A model generated the notes under the pieces. It made no database searches and was not told the DNA's origin. It saw only the letters and a program-made list of their open reading frames with translations. From Saccharum officinarum (Eukaryota > Streptophyta > Magnoliopsida > Poales > Poaceae), in assembly GCA_020631735.1 (NCBI GenBank), contig CM036159.1, positions 17,895,511-17,959,510 on the forward strand: a DNA stretch of 64,000 nt, read 5' to 3'. Positions 1 to 10,884 of this stretch are shown piece after piece (within the stretch, counting starts at the first letter, position 1; each line of letters begins with the position of its first letter). The translations under genes and the position numbers were made by a program.

Positions 1-288
1 TTCCGACAGATGCTACTAATCAGCTCTGGAAGATGGATACAGAGATAAATGATAATGTGAACAAAGAAATTATGACAACTTGCTAGCTAGCAAAGACAAG
101 GGTGCTGACAAGATATGTTCTGATGAGAGTAATATGATCTCAACTCTGGATATGAGCTATGCTGAGAACAAGGAAAAGAACTCAGTTGTAAACACCAATC
201 CCCTGAGATATTTATTCCAGATGACAACATCATAAATACTCAGGAGAGTGTGGGTATGGAGGTGGAAAATTAGGAGAAAGATGCGGTT

Positions 289-636
289 ATGGAAGATAAC
301 ATTACTCAAGATGCTCTAACGGTTGTGAATGGTGTGGAGGTTCATCCTCAACAAATCCCAGAAAGAAGAAGTGAAAGGCTCAAGAAGGACACCAATCTGA
401 CGACTATGGAGAAGATTGATAGGGTGGCTCAAAAACGAAACCTGGAAGATAATCCATCCAATTCCAATTCTTTTTCTATTCTCTCGGTTGAGGATATTGT
501 TAATATTACTTCTAATATGGGTATAGTCATAGAAAACTCTGAATTTGATACTTGCTGCTTATTGAATGATTTAGAAAATGCTAGAAATGATTTGTATCAG
601 AAACAACTTGAGCAACAAAAGAATCCCTCAAACTGA
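289..636 (+). pseudogene. LINE ORF1 C-terminal remnant
   Basis: An open stretch of 115 codons, rich in Lys, Asn and Ser, lies upstream of the LINE endonuclease. Its position is that of the C-terminal part of L1 ORF1, the nucleic-acid-binding protein. Related sequence continues out of frame to about 888. No zinc knuckle is visible here, so the assignment rests on position only. Confidence 0.5.
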
Positions 637-890
637 GTCAGTTGAGGGGAACATTGAGGAAGAAAAGGTCTCTAAGTTAATCTGGCTAGATGATGATTCT
701 TCTGAGTCAGAAGACTTTATTTTATTTGAATCTAGGAAATAACGAAGGCAGAACAAGAGTTCTATCAAAATTTCTCCTGGTATTGAGAAAAAGAAAAATG
801 TCCAAGAAGAACTTGGCATGATGAAAAAAGAGGTAGAAGGCCTAGTACTGCTTTCCCCTCTAAAAGCAAAAAGAGTAAGAAAAAATCATA

Positions 891-3800
891 ATGCAAGGGC
901 TTATATGGAACTGTAGGGGCCTCAAGAAAAAAGGGGTAGCCACTTTTCTGGAAAATCTTATCTTCCAACACTCTTTGCACTTTGTTGGTATTCAAGAAAC
1001 AATGTTAAAAGATTGTGATGAGAAGTTAATTAAGAAGTTTGATCCAAATCAGGATTTCCTCTGGTTATATAACCCAAACCATGGTAAATTTGGGGGCATT
1101 CTTTGTGGGATGAAAAAGGATTGGTATGATGTAGGATCCTTCAAGCAAGGAGACTATATGCTACAAATGAATTTGTGGGATAAAATGAACAAGGGAAAAT
1201 GGAATTTTCTAGTGGTGTATGGTGCTGCTCATGAGGAGGACAAAATGGAGTTCTTGTCTGAACTGTCTTCTTTCTGCTCCAGAAACCAGGAACCTATCCT
1301 AATTGGAGGTGACTTTAATATTATCAGATACAATAGTGAATGGAACAAACCTGGTGGGAGCTATAGACACTCTAATACTTTCAATTCTCTAATTCATTTA
1401 TATGAATTAAGATAAATTATCATGAAAGGAGGTTTATATACATGGTTCAATAACTAAGAAAATCCCACTTTAGAGAAGCTTGACGGGATTTTGGTATCAA
1501 GAGATTGGGAGGATATTTTTCCAAACACTCTAGTTAGAAAACTACCAAGGGAGATCTCTGATCATAACTCTCTTATTTTATCATCAGAATCATGCAAACC
1601 CCAATGCATATCCAATTTAGGTTCGAATTGAGTTGGCTTTCCAATCCTGAGTTCATCCCTGCGGTTGAAAAGATCTGGGCTAAACCTTGTAGGGCAAAAA
1701 CAACACTTGATAAAATACAACAAAAGTTAAAGATGTTCAAGCAATATTTTAAGGGCTGGGGCTTTAACTTGCAAGGTGAATTGAGGAAATTAAGAGCAGT
1801 TGTTAGTGAGGAATTAACTCAACTTGAATCTATAGAAGAAATGGAGGGACTTAATGTTGAACGACTATCTAGGAAAATTTGGTTGCTAAATGAAAATTTT
1901 AAGATGTTAGATCAAGATGAAACCTATTGGCTGAATCGATGTCATGAAACCTGGTTATTGAAAGGAGATAATAATACTAGTTACTTTCACAAAATTGCCA
2001 ATGTGAGGAAAAGGAAAAATACTGTCTTATCTCTTGAAAGTAATGGTAATATCATTGAAGGTGATGAAAACCTTTTGGAACACGCTACTGAGTAGTGAGT
2101 ACTATGCAAAACTCTTTGGCCCTGAAGAACATCATGATATTCACATTAATCAATCATTATGGGATGAATTGAAAAAGTAACCAACTTGGATAATTAGCTA
2201 ACCCTTTTCTGAACAAGAAGTTAAAGAAGCATTGTTCCAAATGGAAAAAAATAAAGCGGCTAGGCCAGATAAGATCCCTATAGAATTCTACCAGTCCTAT
2301 TGGAATGTTGTCAAAGATGACATTATGCAACTCTTTTATGATTTTCACGAGGGGTCTGTTGACATTAGTAGGATAAACTATGGGATTATCACCCTTCTTC
2401 CTAAAGTCAGTGATGCTGCTAGGATTCAATAGTTTCGTCCTATATGCTTGCTTAATTGCTTGTATAAGCTCATCACTAAAACACTGACTTTGAGGCTGGA
2501 GGGGGTGGCTGACAAACTCATACACAACACTCAAATTGCATTCATGAAGGGCAGAAATATTACAAGTGGAATTATGATCTTGCATGAAATTCTTCATGAA
2601 ATCAAAAGAAAAAATCAAGTTGGCATTATCTTGAAACTAGATTTTGAAAAGGCATATGATAAGGTCAATTGGAGTTTCCTATTTCAATGCCTTACTATGA
2701 GAGGCTTCTGCCCTCCTTGGTGTGAATGGATCATAAAAGTGGTGTCAGGCACAGTGAGTGTCAAACTAAACAATCTTTTGGGCTCTTATATTAAAAGTCA
2801 TAAAGGAGTGAGGCAAGGGGATCCTCTATCCCCTATCCTCTTCAATTTTGTTGCTGATGGTTTATCAAGGATGATTCACAAAGCCCAGGCTAACAAACTG
2901 TTCTGTGGTTTAGCTAGCCATATAGTTGAAAACGGAATAGCAGTCTTGCAATACGCCGATGACACCATTATATGTTTGAAGCACGACATTGAGGGGGCTC
3001 AGAACATGAAACTTCTTCTCTACATGTATGAGCTAATGGCTGGGCTTAAGATCAACTTCACTAAAAGTGAAGTAATTACCATCAATGATGAAGGGGATTG
3101 GGATAGGCAATACGCTGATATCTTTAACTGTCAAGTGGGGGCTTTCCCCATTAAATATCTTGGGGTTCCCATCAGCCCGAGCTGGCTGCATGTTTGTGAC
3201 TGGGTTCCTTTAATTGACAAAAGTGCAAAAAAATTGGATGTTTGGAAGGGAGGAACTATGTCTATTTCCGGAAGGTCGACTCTTATTAGTTCAAGCCTTA
3301 ACAATACTCCTATTTACCATATGTCTATATACATGTTGTCCAAGACTGTTCTACATAAATTAGACAAAATCCAGCGAAAATTCTTCTGGCAAGGAGGGGG
3401 CACAAAAAAGAAGTATCATCTCATTAGATGGACAAAGATTTGTAAGAGTAAGAAAAAAGGAGGTCTTGGTATTAAGGACATTAGGAAAATGAACATCAGT
3501 CTCTTGTGTAAATGGTGGTGGCGGCTGGATAAGGAAGATGGCCTTTGGCAAAAAAAATCATCAATCACAAGTATATTAAAAATGGCTCATTTTTTTATAT
3601 TAAACATAAGCAATCTGACTCAGCTATCTGGACTGATTTGTTGAAAGTCAAAAACATTTATCTGCAAGGGTGGAGGGTGACGATTAATAATGGAGAACAT
3701 ACTATTTTTTGGAAAGACACATGGTTATATGATAAACCTTTGTGTGTATTGTTTCCTGACCTGTTCAAATTTTGTGATCAACAAAACATTCTGGTTGAGC

Positions 3801-4578
3801 AGGCTAGGAAGGAGACTCACACTATTTCCTTTTCTAGATGGTTGATGGATTCTTTACTTTTAGACTCGCATAGGATTCTTAGTGATATGAACAAATTAGA
3901 TTTTGGTCCAGGAGAAGATCGAGTTTCTGGAAATTTGGTGCTCTGGGCCGTTTTACTGTTAAATCTGTTTACAATGCTTTGACCAGAGATGATTCTGGTC
4001 CTTATCATAAAAACATTTGGAAAGCCAAAATACCTGCTAAAATCAAAATTTTCATGTGGCTTTTAATGAATAATGCAATTCTTACCAAGGACAACATTTT
4101 GAAAAGGAAAGGAAAAGTTAGTCCTACTTGTCGCTTTTGTAATCTAGATGAAACAGTTTCTCATCTATTCTTTCAGTGCACCACAGCAAAAGCTGTTTGG
4201 GCGATAGTTGCAAAATGCTTTGGGGCTGATAATGTTCCCAGATCCATAAGCCAATGTTGGCTGTGGTGTGATAGATGGTTACCATTTGGAAAGCAATTCC
4301 ACACTGTTGGCGTTGCTGCTATATGTTGGGCGATCTGGAAAACTAGGAATAAGGCTTGTTTTGAAGGGAAATTGATTAAGAACCCCGCTTCTATCATATG
4401 TTTCGCTTGTGCGCTCATGGGTTACTGGGCAGGATTATTCATGGGCGAGGACAACAAGGCAGCGTTGGAAGCCAGAGTGAACACCATGATGCAGATTGCG
4501 ATCAAGCTCCTGGGTAAGGTGAAGCAGGATGGGAGACTATGCCTGGAGGAAAAGCCTGATGACAATGCGCAGGACTGA
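891..4578 (+). pseudogene. LINE ORF2 (endonuclease-reverse transcriptase), broken
   Basis: ORF2 begins with MQGLIWNCRGL, the usual start of plant L1 endonucleases. The endonuclease region runs 891-1590, with ETMLKD and GGDFNII motifs and later a SDHNSL motif. Stops fall at about 1413 and 1455. The linker and thumb region is open at 1592-2095. The reverse transcriptase spans about 2232-3600: the GVRQGDPLSP block is near 2806, the catalytic YADD near 2955, and an in-frame stop at 2430 interrupts an early block. A zf-RVT-type domain (CRFCNLDETVSHLFFQC, 4130-4180) is in the last open stretch, 3979-4578. At least four disruptions rule out a functional product. Confidence 0.9.
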
Positions 4579-5625
4579 GTGGATGGCGATGCAGAAGGGT
4601 TTTCATCCAAACCCAGGACATGTTGTTTTCAGCTCTAATGTAATAGGATTAATCTTTTAGGTGCTTTCTGAGCACGTTAGGTTGAGTTTCTAGTCGTTCC
4701 CACATTTATGGTTGTCAGGTCATATGGCTTGCGATGTTAGCTTGGTTAAACTGTCGTGTAGTTGTAAGTCCTGCACTGTCTGGCATGTCTGTTGTTCGTC
4801 TTATCCTCTGAAACAGTCCAAAAATACTCTGTATTTCTGTTTTCATTAATGGAAATGGGGGATGCCTCCGGTTTGAAAAAAGAAGAAAAAAATACACTGC
4901 TTTTATTATGTATATAAGTATACATAGTATATAGAAACTTTATATCTAAACAATCAAAATATTTTTATAATTTGCAGTGAAGAGAGTAGAAAAATAGAAA
5001 TCAGAGCTATCTTATATTTTCACAAAGACAAATAATGCCTTCATCGGCTTATAGTTTTCCAAACAGGCCGCCCGACACGGCACGGGCACGGCGACCCGCC
5101 GTGCCATGCCTGATAGTGTCGCCGTGTCCAAATCTCGGCCCAGGCACGGCCCTATCAGGGCATAACCGTGTCGTGCCATGCCACTAGGCACGGCAGCACG
5201 CCAGTGCCCGTGCTGGCCCAGGCACTAAGCCACAATTACATTACCAGAAGTCCAGCATCACATATTTATATCACAGTTCACATCTTCACATAATCAAGCT
5301 AAGTTGCTAACCAGATTACCAGAATCAACTGCACAAGATCATTTTCATGTCTAATTGAGCAGAAAATGAAGAAAAAGCAATCAATCATAGATCAACACAC
5401 AAAGAAGATAAACAAATGGAAATATATTGGAGCTTAGTGCAATGGCTGCCTCATTAAAAACCTACCTAGGTAAAACTCACCCTTGTGAGAAACCCTAGGC
5501 AGGAAAAGAGTATAGCCAAGCTCCAAAATAGTTCAAAGTCCTTACATCATTGTTCATCTGTCCAAGTTCATATTACAGACCCATTATGCTAAAGAATGAA
5601 GACAAATTATAATCTAGCTATAGGT

Positions 5626-5750
5626 CTTCAAAAGCTTCATCAAGTTCCTCGACGGCTGCAGTTCTACAAAAGAAGAAGACAGTTAGCATTAGGAAACTAG
5701 AAAAGGATTAAGAGTTTGAGGATTAGGTTTAGTGATGTACCTTGGCAGCC
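5626..5750 (-). other. possible 3' intron and duplicated C-terminal tail of the hAT transposase
   Basis: Downstream of the transposase stop, the minus strand shows an AAG|GTACATC donor-like site, a T-rich tract ending in TTTGTAG, and then a short segment reading EELDEAFEDL followed by a stop. This resembles the real C-terminus (ELEEAFEEL). It looks like a duplicated terminal exon or an alternatively spliced tail. No expression evidence is available. Confidence 0.4.
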
Positions 5751-5756
5751 GAAGCA

Positions 5757-7916
5757 CTAATCAAGATAGAGTTCTTCAAATGCTTCTTCAAGTTCCTTGT
5801 CCTCCACATTGTGTTGCAGCCTTACCTCCGCCAACTCCCAGTCCTTGATGCAGGTGAGCCACTCCACCGTCTCCGGCTTCAGCCTCCTTCGCCGCTCCTC
5901 GATGATCCTGCCAGTCATACTAAACGTAGATTCTGAAGATATGGTAGACACAGAAACAGTTAAAACATCTTTAGCCATGATGGACAACACTGGATATGTT
6001 AGTTTGTGCTCATGCCACCATCTCAAGATGTCAAATGAATCATTCAACTGGCTAACAGTGTCACAGTCCAAGTATGAGACAAGTTCAAAAGCATTAGAAG
6101 CTGCAGAAGTAGCAGATGTATCTCTTGACAGATTAAGAGTAGAATGCAGTAGTGAAGTACCCCCACCAGAAGAACTAGAATCATCATCATATATTTCATC
6201 CCAGGCAGACCTTTTCTTACCAGACAGATTTTGAGAGACTGTCCTCCTCAACCTAACAGCTCCATATTTCTCCTCATATTTATTGTAAACATCAGTAAGC
6301 CTAGCTCTAGTGCCAACCTGGTAAGCACTGTAATCTGTACTGGTAAGGTTCATCAACTTCCTCAGCATTTTTGAAAATCCCTTCATTTTAGCTCTAGGGT
6401 CCAAGATGAATGCAAAAGAATAGAGCAAAGGTATGTCCCTCCAATATTTATTATATTTTTCTACCATAGGTTGAACCACATTTCTCAAGTGAATGTCATT
6501 ACCATAATTTTTCAGGCGTATAGCAATCTTAACCAGATAATGAAGCATAAGTGGAGATGTAGGATAGTAAACACCAGACAAGGCAACAGTAGCATCATAG
6601 AACAGTTCAAGAAACTTAAATACTTTTTCAGCAACAGCCCAATGTTCATCAGTTAGAAGCAACTCATCTTCCTCACCTCTAGGATAGTTGGCATGTATGA
6701 AAGTAGTGAAAGGATCTTTGTGAGAAAACAAAGTCTTAAGCATGAGATATGTAGAGTTCCACCTTACATCCATGTCCAACTAAAACTTTCTAGGCCTATA
6801 ACTAGAAGCAATGCAATAGTTCTTGTATGCTGCAATTCTCTGGTTAGATGAGTTTAAAAATGATATTGCAGTTCTAAAAACTTCAATCAAAGGTTTAAGA
6901 TAATCAAGTGCCTCCTTAACAATCAGGTAGATTATATGGCATGCACAACGCTGATCCAAGAACATCGTAGTAACAACAGTTTCAGGATGTCTTGGATCAT
7001 CTACAGGAATCTCAAGACCAAGATATTTAGATAAAATAGGTCTAAGCATACGCATGGCAGAAACATTAGATGAAGCATTGTCCAAAGTAACAGCAAACAC
7101 TTTTTCAAGCACACCATATTCACCAAGAACAGATGTAACTCTATCAACAATGTTCTGTCCATTATGAGAACAATCAATAAGCACAAGACCAAGAACCCTC
7201 TTCTCTAGTTGCTAATCAGGGTTTATGTAATGAGCAACAACACTAAGATAATCCTCTTTGGCTTTGCCAGACCAAATATCAGAGGTAAGGTACACACAAT
7301 TAACAGAATCAGAAGCAAGTACCTCAACAAGCTTACTCTTTCTATCATAAAACATTTTTGCTAAGTCTCTAGTTGTGGTTTGTGTAGAGACAGCCTGAAA
7401 CTTAGGATTATGAGCATTATTAATGTATTCCTCAAATGCAGCAGATTCACCAAAGCTGATAGGAACATCTACCCTAGCAAGCAATCTACATAGTTCAGTA
7501 CGAGCACGCATAGGACAGTAATCCCAATTACGCATAGAACCATCAGGATTAAAAGAAATATGAGACTGACTAAACCCCCTAGTTTTCTCTCGCCTCTTAG
7601 CACATTTATCCCTGTGACGACGGAGGTTGCCAGTGCCACCTGCAGATCTACCAGAGTACTGTTTTTTGCAATGGATGCAGACAGCGCCATACCTGATCTT
7701 CTTACCTTTGGGACCCATTTTGAAGAGCTTCTGGAAATCTTGCCACACATCGGAGGTAGAGGGGCGTGATACCTGGTCCTGGTCGTCGTCGGCGTTCTCA
7801 CCGTCTTCTTCTCCACCACCACCTTCGTCACCATCAAGGTCGATGGGGTCCTCTGCGCCAGCTCCACCAGGTACAGCTCCATGGTCGAAGAGCTCTTCTA
7901 TCTCTTCGTCGCCCAT
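5757..7916 (-). pseudogene. hAT transposase with two in-frame TAG codons
   Basis: A single reading frame of 720 codons is interrupted only by TAG codons at 7212-7214 and 6780-6782. The start at 7916 is the first ATG after in-frame upstream stops. Domains in order: an acidic N-terminus (Asp/Glu-rich); a BED zinc finger (CIHC...HRDKC, about 7640-7720); a catalytic RNase H-like region split by the stops; and the C-terminal hAT dimerisation region (YPVLSIMAKDVLTVSVSTIS...RRRRLKPETVEWL, about 5830-5970). By comparison with the family, the first TAG sits where Trp is usual and the second where Gln is likely, so both are explained by single C-to-T/G-to-A transitions. This copy is non-autonomous unless the stops are read through. 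Confidence 0.92.
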
Positions 7917-8801
7917 GTCGTCGTCGTCGTCATCACTAGGGAGGTCGCGGACCTCTCCATCTCATCAGCCATGGCAATGACACTAGCCTCCACCGTGTCC
8001 TTAGAGACAGAGGGAGGCTGGGCCGGCATCCTCACTGGCCCTAGCCTCAAACGGCTGCCAACTAAAACCCAAAAGAAGAAGAAAGAGGTCAGATAGGAGA
8101 AGAAGAAGAAGTCAGATCGAAGAAGTTAGGGTTAGGGTTTCTTACCTCGCATTCGTCGGCGACGTAGAACGAGCAGCTTTGACTTCTCTGAGCAGCAGCG
8201 AAACGAGCAGCTTCGACTTCTCTGAGCAGCAGCGGATCAGCAGATCTGTAGAAGACAAGACAAGATTTAGAGAAGAAGAAGCAAGATGATTAGATGAAGG
8301 AGCTGCCGGAGGGCGAGAAGAAGAAGAGGTGGGGATCTTACCTGGCTCTTCGTAGCTCCGGCTCCGAAGCTGCCGGAGGGCGAGACGTAGAGGAGGGGAC
8401 GACGCGAGTCGCCGCCACCCTCGCCCCTGGGAGTCGCCGTTCGCCACGGCCGACGGAGAGCAGGAGAGTAGACACGAGTCTCAACGGCGGGGGAAGTGGG
8501 AAATGAACTAGGGTTTCAGTGGGGAGGGAGAGTGGAGTGTGGCCAGCAGGCGGCAATAGCTTATATACAACGCTTCACAATGGTAGGATCCAACGGTCGA
8601 AATCAACTAGGGTTCCAAATCGGACGGCTACCGATCCAGATGCCGTGCCGATGCCGGGCCAGGCCACTTTCCCGTGCCGTGCCCGTGCTGGCCCATGGGC
8701 CGAATTCCAGGCCTAGGCATGGGCACGAGGACGGGTCGTGCTTGGGCCGTGCCCGTGTCGGCCCATCGTGCTCAGCCCATCTGGAAAACTATACATCGGC
8801 T

Positions 8802-8945
8802 TTCCTTTAATCCGGAACTGGAACGCCTCGCACTTCTTTATGTCAAACTTCCTCGAGGCACTAATTGAGCAGTGAATCAAATGTCGTCTCGTAATTTCTT
8901 TTGCAAAGGTTAGATCTCCTAATTTAATTTTAAGAGTACCAGTAC
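8802..8945. other. intergenic stretch between hAT and MITE cluster
   Basis: No gene or repeat boundary is visible. This is the original target sequence to the right of the hAT insertion. Confidence 0.5.
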
Positions 8946-8948
8946 TAA

Positions 8949-9388
8949 GACTACCCGCACTCATGGACCTTTATATTCATCCTCTATACGTCTTAGTCAG
9001 CAAGATTCTCTTCTCTATACTCAATTCTTCCGCACCATCCATCCTCTATATCATCCTCTATCCACTCTATCCACTATGGGACTCACTTGTCACTTTATCT
9101 AAATATATTCATGTGTGTTCTAGTTTTGAAGGATTGATTGAGACGAATTTAATGGTGCAATCAAAATTTAATTTGGATTTTTGGTTTGTGAGTTATAGCA
9201 TTTTTTCTCTTTGTTTAGCTAGTGGGGGCCGCCACTGTAGAGTATAGAGTAAGTATTGTACTACTCTAAATATAGAGTGAGAGAAAATATAGAGTATCAT
9301 TTTAGAGTATTCAGTGCAGCAGTTTTTACTCTATATTCATACTCTAAAGCTTTAGAGTATCGTTTTAGAGTACCCACTGCGGGTAGTC
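8949..9388. mobile_element. Tourist-like (PIF/Harbinger) MITE
   Basis: Terminal inverted repeats GACTACCCGCA at the left end and TGCGGGTAGTC at the right end are bordered by a TAA duplication on both sides (8946-8948 and 9389-9391). Three-base TAA/TTA duplications are typical of Tourist MITEs. The body contains many CTCTA/TAGAG motifs and has no coding capacity. Confidence 0.85.
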
Positions 9389-9477
9389 TAAAATGGTCTC
9401 GATGCTAGAAATTAGTACGTCGTACTTTCGCTCCCTCTGCTCTCGTTTTCGCTTTTTGACAAGTAAGGTCTTCTGTA

Positions 9478-9735
9478 CTCCCTCCGTATCGAATTTAGAA
9501 ATCGTTTAGAACAGCGACATGGTCTTTAAAACACAACTTTAACCTCTTGTTTTTATAAAAAATATTTATGAAAAAGTGATATATATACTTTTATGAAAGT
9601 ATTTTTCAAGACAAATTTATTCGTATAATTTTTACATTTGCAAACTCAACAATTTAAAAGTTATTGATGATTTATATTCCCAATGTTTGACTCAAACTTT
9701 GTCCCAAACGACTTCTAAATCCGATACGGAGGGAG
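9478..9735. mobile_element. Stowaway-like (Tc1/Mariner) MITE
   Basis: The ends are CTCCCTCCGTATCG and its complement CGATACGGAGGGAG, flanked by TA at 9476-9477 and 9736-9737. The ends and TA duplication are the signature of grass Stowaway elements. It is 258 bp and AT-rich inside. Confidence 0.93.
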
Positions 9736-9745
9736 TACTTCCTTC

Positions 9746-10053
9746 ACCTAAAGTTTAGTTCTTATCACATCGGAGATTTAACACATACATGAGTATTAAA
9801 TATAGTCTAAAAAAATAACTAATTGCATAGATTGCGGCTAATTTGAGAGACGAATTTTTTTAAACCTAATTAGTCTATAATTTGACAATATGGTAATATA
9901 GTAAACATGTGCTAATAACGGATTAATTAGGCTTAATAAATTCCTCTAGCAGATTACTCAGGACTTGTATAATTTGTTTTATTATTACTATCCGAACACT
10001 CCCATGTGACACCCCGATGTGTCACCCCTAAACTTTAGCCCCTGGATTTAAAC
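9746..10053. mobile_element. foldback-type MITE, divergent copy
   Basis: The inverted ends CTAAAGTTTAG (left, about 9749) and CTAAACTTTAG (right, about 10027), with internal motifs GAGTATTAAATATAG and CCTAATTAGTC, match a very common grass MITE family. Its left outer end appears lost, next to the Stowaway element. No clear target duplication is seen. Confidence 0.65.
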
Positions 10054-10233
10054 ACCATCTAAATATATAAAAAATATTAATACTTATGGTACAAAATATC
10101 ATTAGATAGATTCTTAAATTTATTTTCATAGAAAATTTATTTGGAGATATAAATGTTGCACATATTTTCTACAAATATAATTAAACTTACGGCACGGAAA
10201 CCAAAAAACGACAGTTATCTAGGGACGGAGGGA
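10054..10233. mobile_element. Stowaway-type MITE fragment (right half)
   Basis: The right end GGGACGGAGGGAG is followed by TA at 10234-10235, and the body has the GGAGATATAAATGTTG and TTACGGCAC motifs of a long Stowaway-like family. The left end is missing. A second truncated copy with the same body motifs lies near 18378-18475. Confidence 0.6.
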
Positions 10234-10483
10234 GTACGTCTTTTAAATTATATAGACACTACACATATAAATATATTTTCAATAGCTAATTCTTTTAAAT
10301 AACTTTTAACCACATATCTCCTCTCTAGAGAAGGATAATAATATAGCTGCTAGTTATATGAAAACTTAGTCACCTATGGTCCACTCATTTTTCTCATAAT
10401 TTTTTTTGTTCTTGTGTTTATCCTCTCTCCTCCACCTCAACATTCACCTCATCTGTAATCCTTTACTATACTTGCTCCCATTA

Positions 10484-10719
10484 GAGCAAGTATAATAAAG
10501 GGCTGTAAGTAGGTTATATACTGACATAGAGGAGAGATGATATGAGAAAGAAGAGAAGCGAGATGTAAGCTTGTAGCCCGCTTATACACAAGAATCAAGA
10601 AGTTCTGTGAGACAGACAAATGGACCATAAGCCGGCTAACTATTATACGAGTGAGCTGATAGATTGACTGTAAGTTTTCATACAGCCAATGGTCGTTGGC
10701 TGTATTATTAGCTTTGCTC
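10484..10719. mobile_element. Tourist-like MITE
   Basis: The left end GAGCAAGTATAATA and the complement of the right end GAGCAAAGCTAATA form imperfect inverted repeats, bordered by TTA at 10481-10483 and 10720-10722. Just outside, 10461-10477 is an inverted copy of the left end, so a second element end abuts this one. Confidence 0.8.
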
Positions 10720-10884
10720 TTATCTACTCGTCGCATTTCTTCGTACCCTGGTGTTCGTGTAGATATAGTTTTTTTCTTTAAGAAACTATTTCCTCATCTA
10801 TCTTCTCTAATTTCAATATCACCATATAATTTTGCTTAGTTAATACTTTAATCAATAAATATAGAAACGATTTAAATCATTTAT

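Larger units (their letters stand above)
1..4892 (+). mobile_element. L1-clade LINE, decayed, 5' end outside the window
   Basis: A non-LTR retrotransposon runs from before the window start to an A-rich tail near 4876-4892. In order it shows a remnant of ORF1, an ORF2 beginning at 891 with an apurinic endonuclease domain, a reverse transcriptase with a YADD motif, and a C-terminal zinc-binding region. The 3' end (hairpin-like GGGGGATGCCTCC, then an A-rich tail) is typical of plant L1 elements. Stops and frameshifts break the coding region in several places, so this copy is dead. I did not find a target-site duplication because the 5' end is not in view. Confidence 0.9.
5050..8793 (-). mobile_element. 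hAT-superfamily DNA transposon, near full length
   Basis: The element has terminal inverted repeats TATAGTTTTCCA (left, 5050) and its complement ending at 8793. It is bordered by a perfect 8-bp target-site duplication, CATCGGCT, at 5042-5049 and 8794-8801. Eight-base duplications are diagnostic of hAT transposons. Both ends carry 150-180 bp of GC-rich subterminal sequence with many GCACGG/CCGTGC motifs (5070-5225 and 8640-8780), the expected transposase-binding zones. The body holds one transposase gene on the minus strand. At 3744 bp it has the size of an autonomous hAT, but its gene carries two nonsense codons. Confidence 0.95.
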
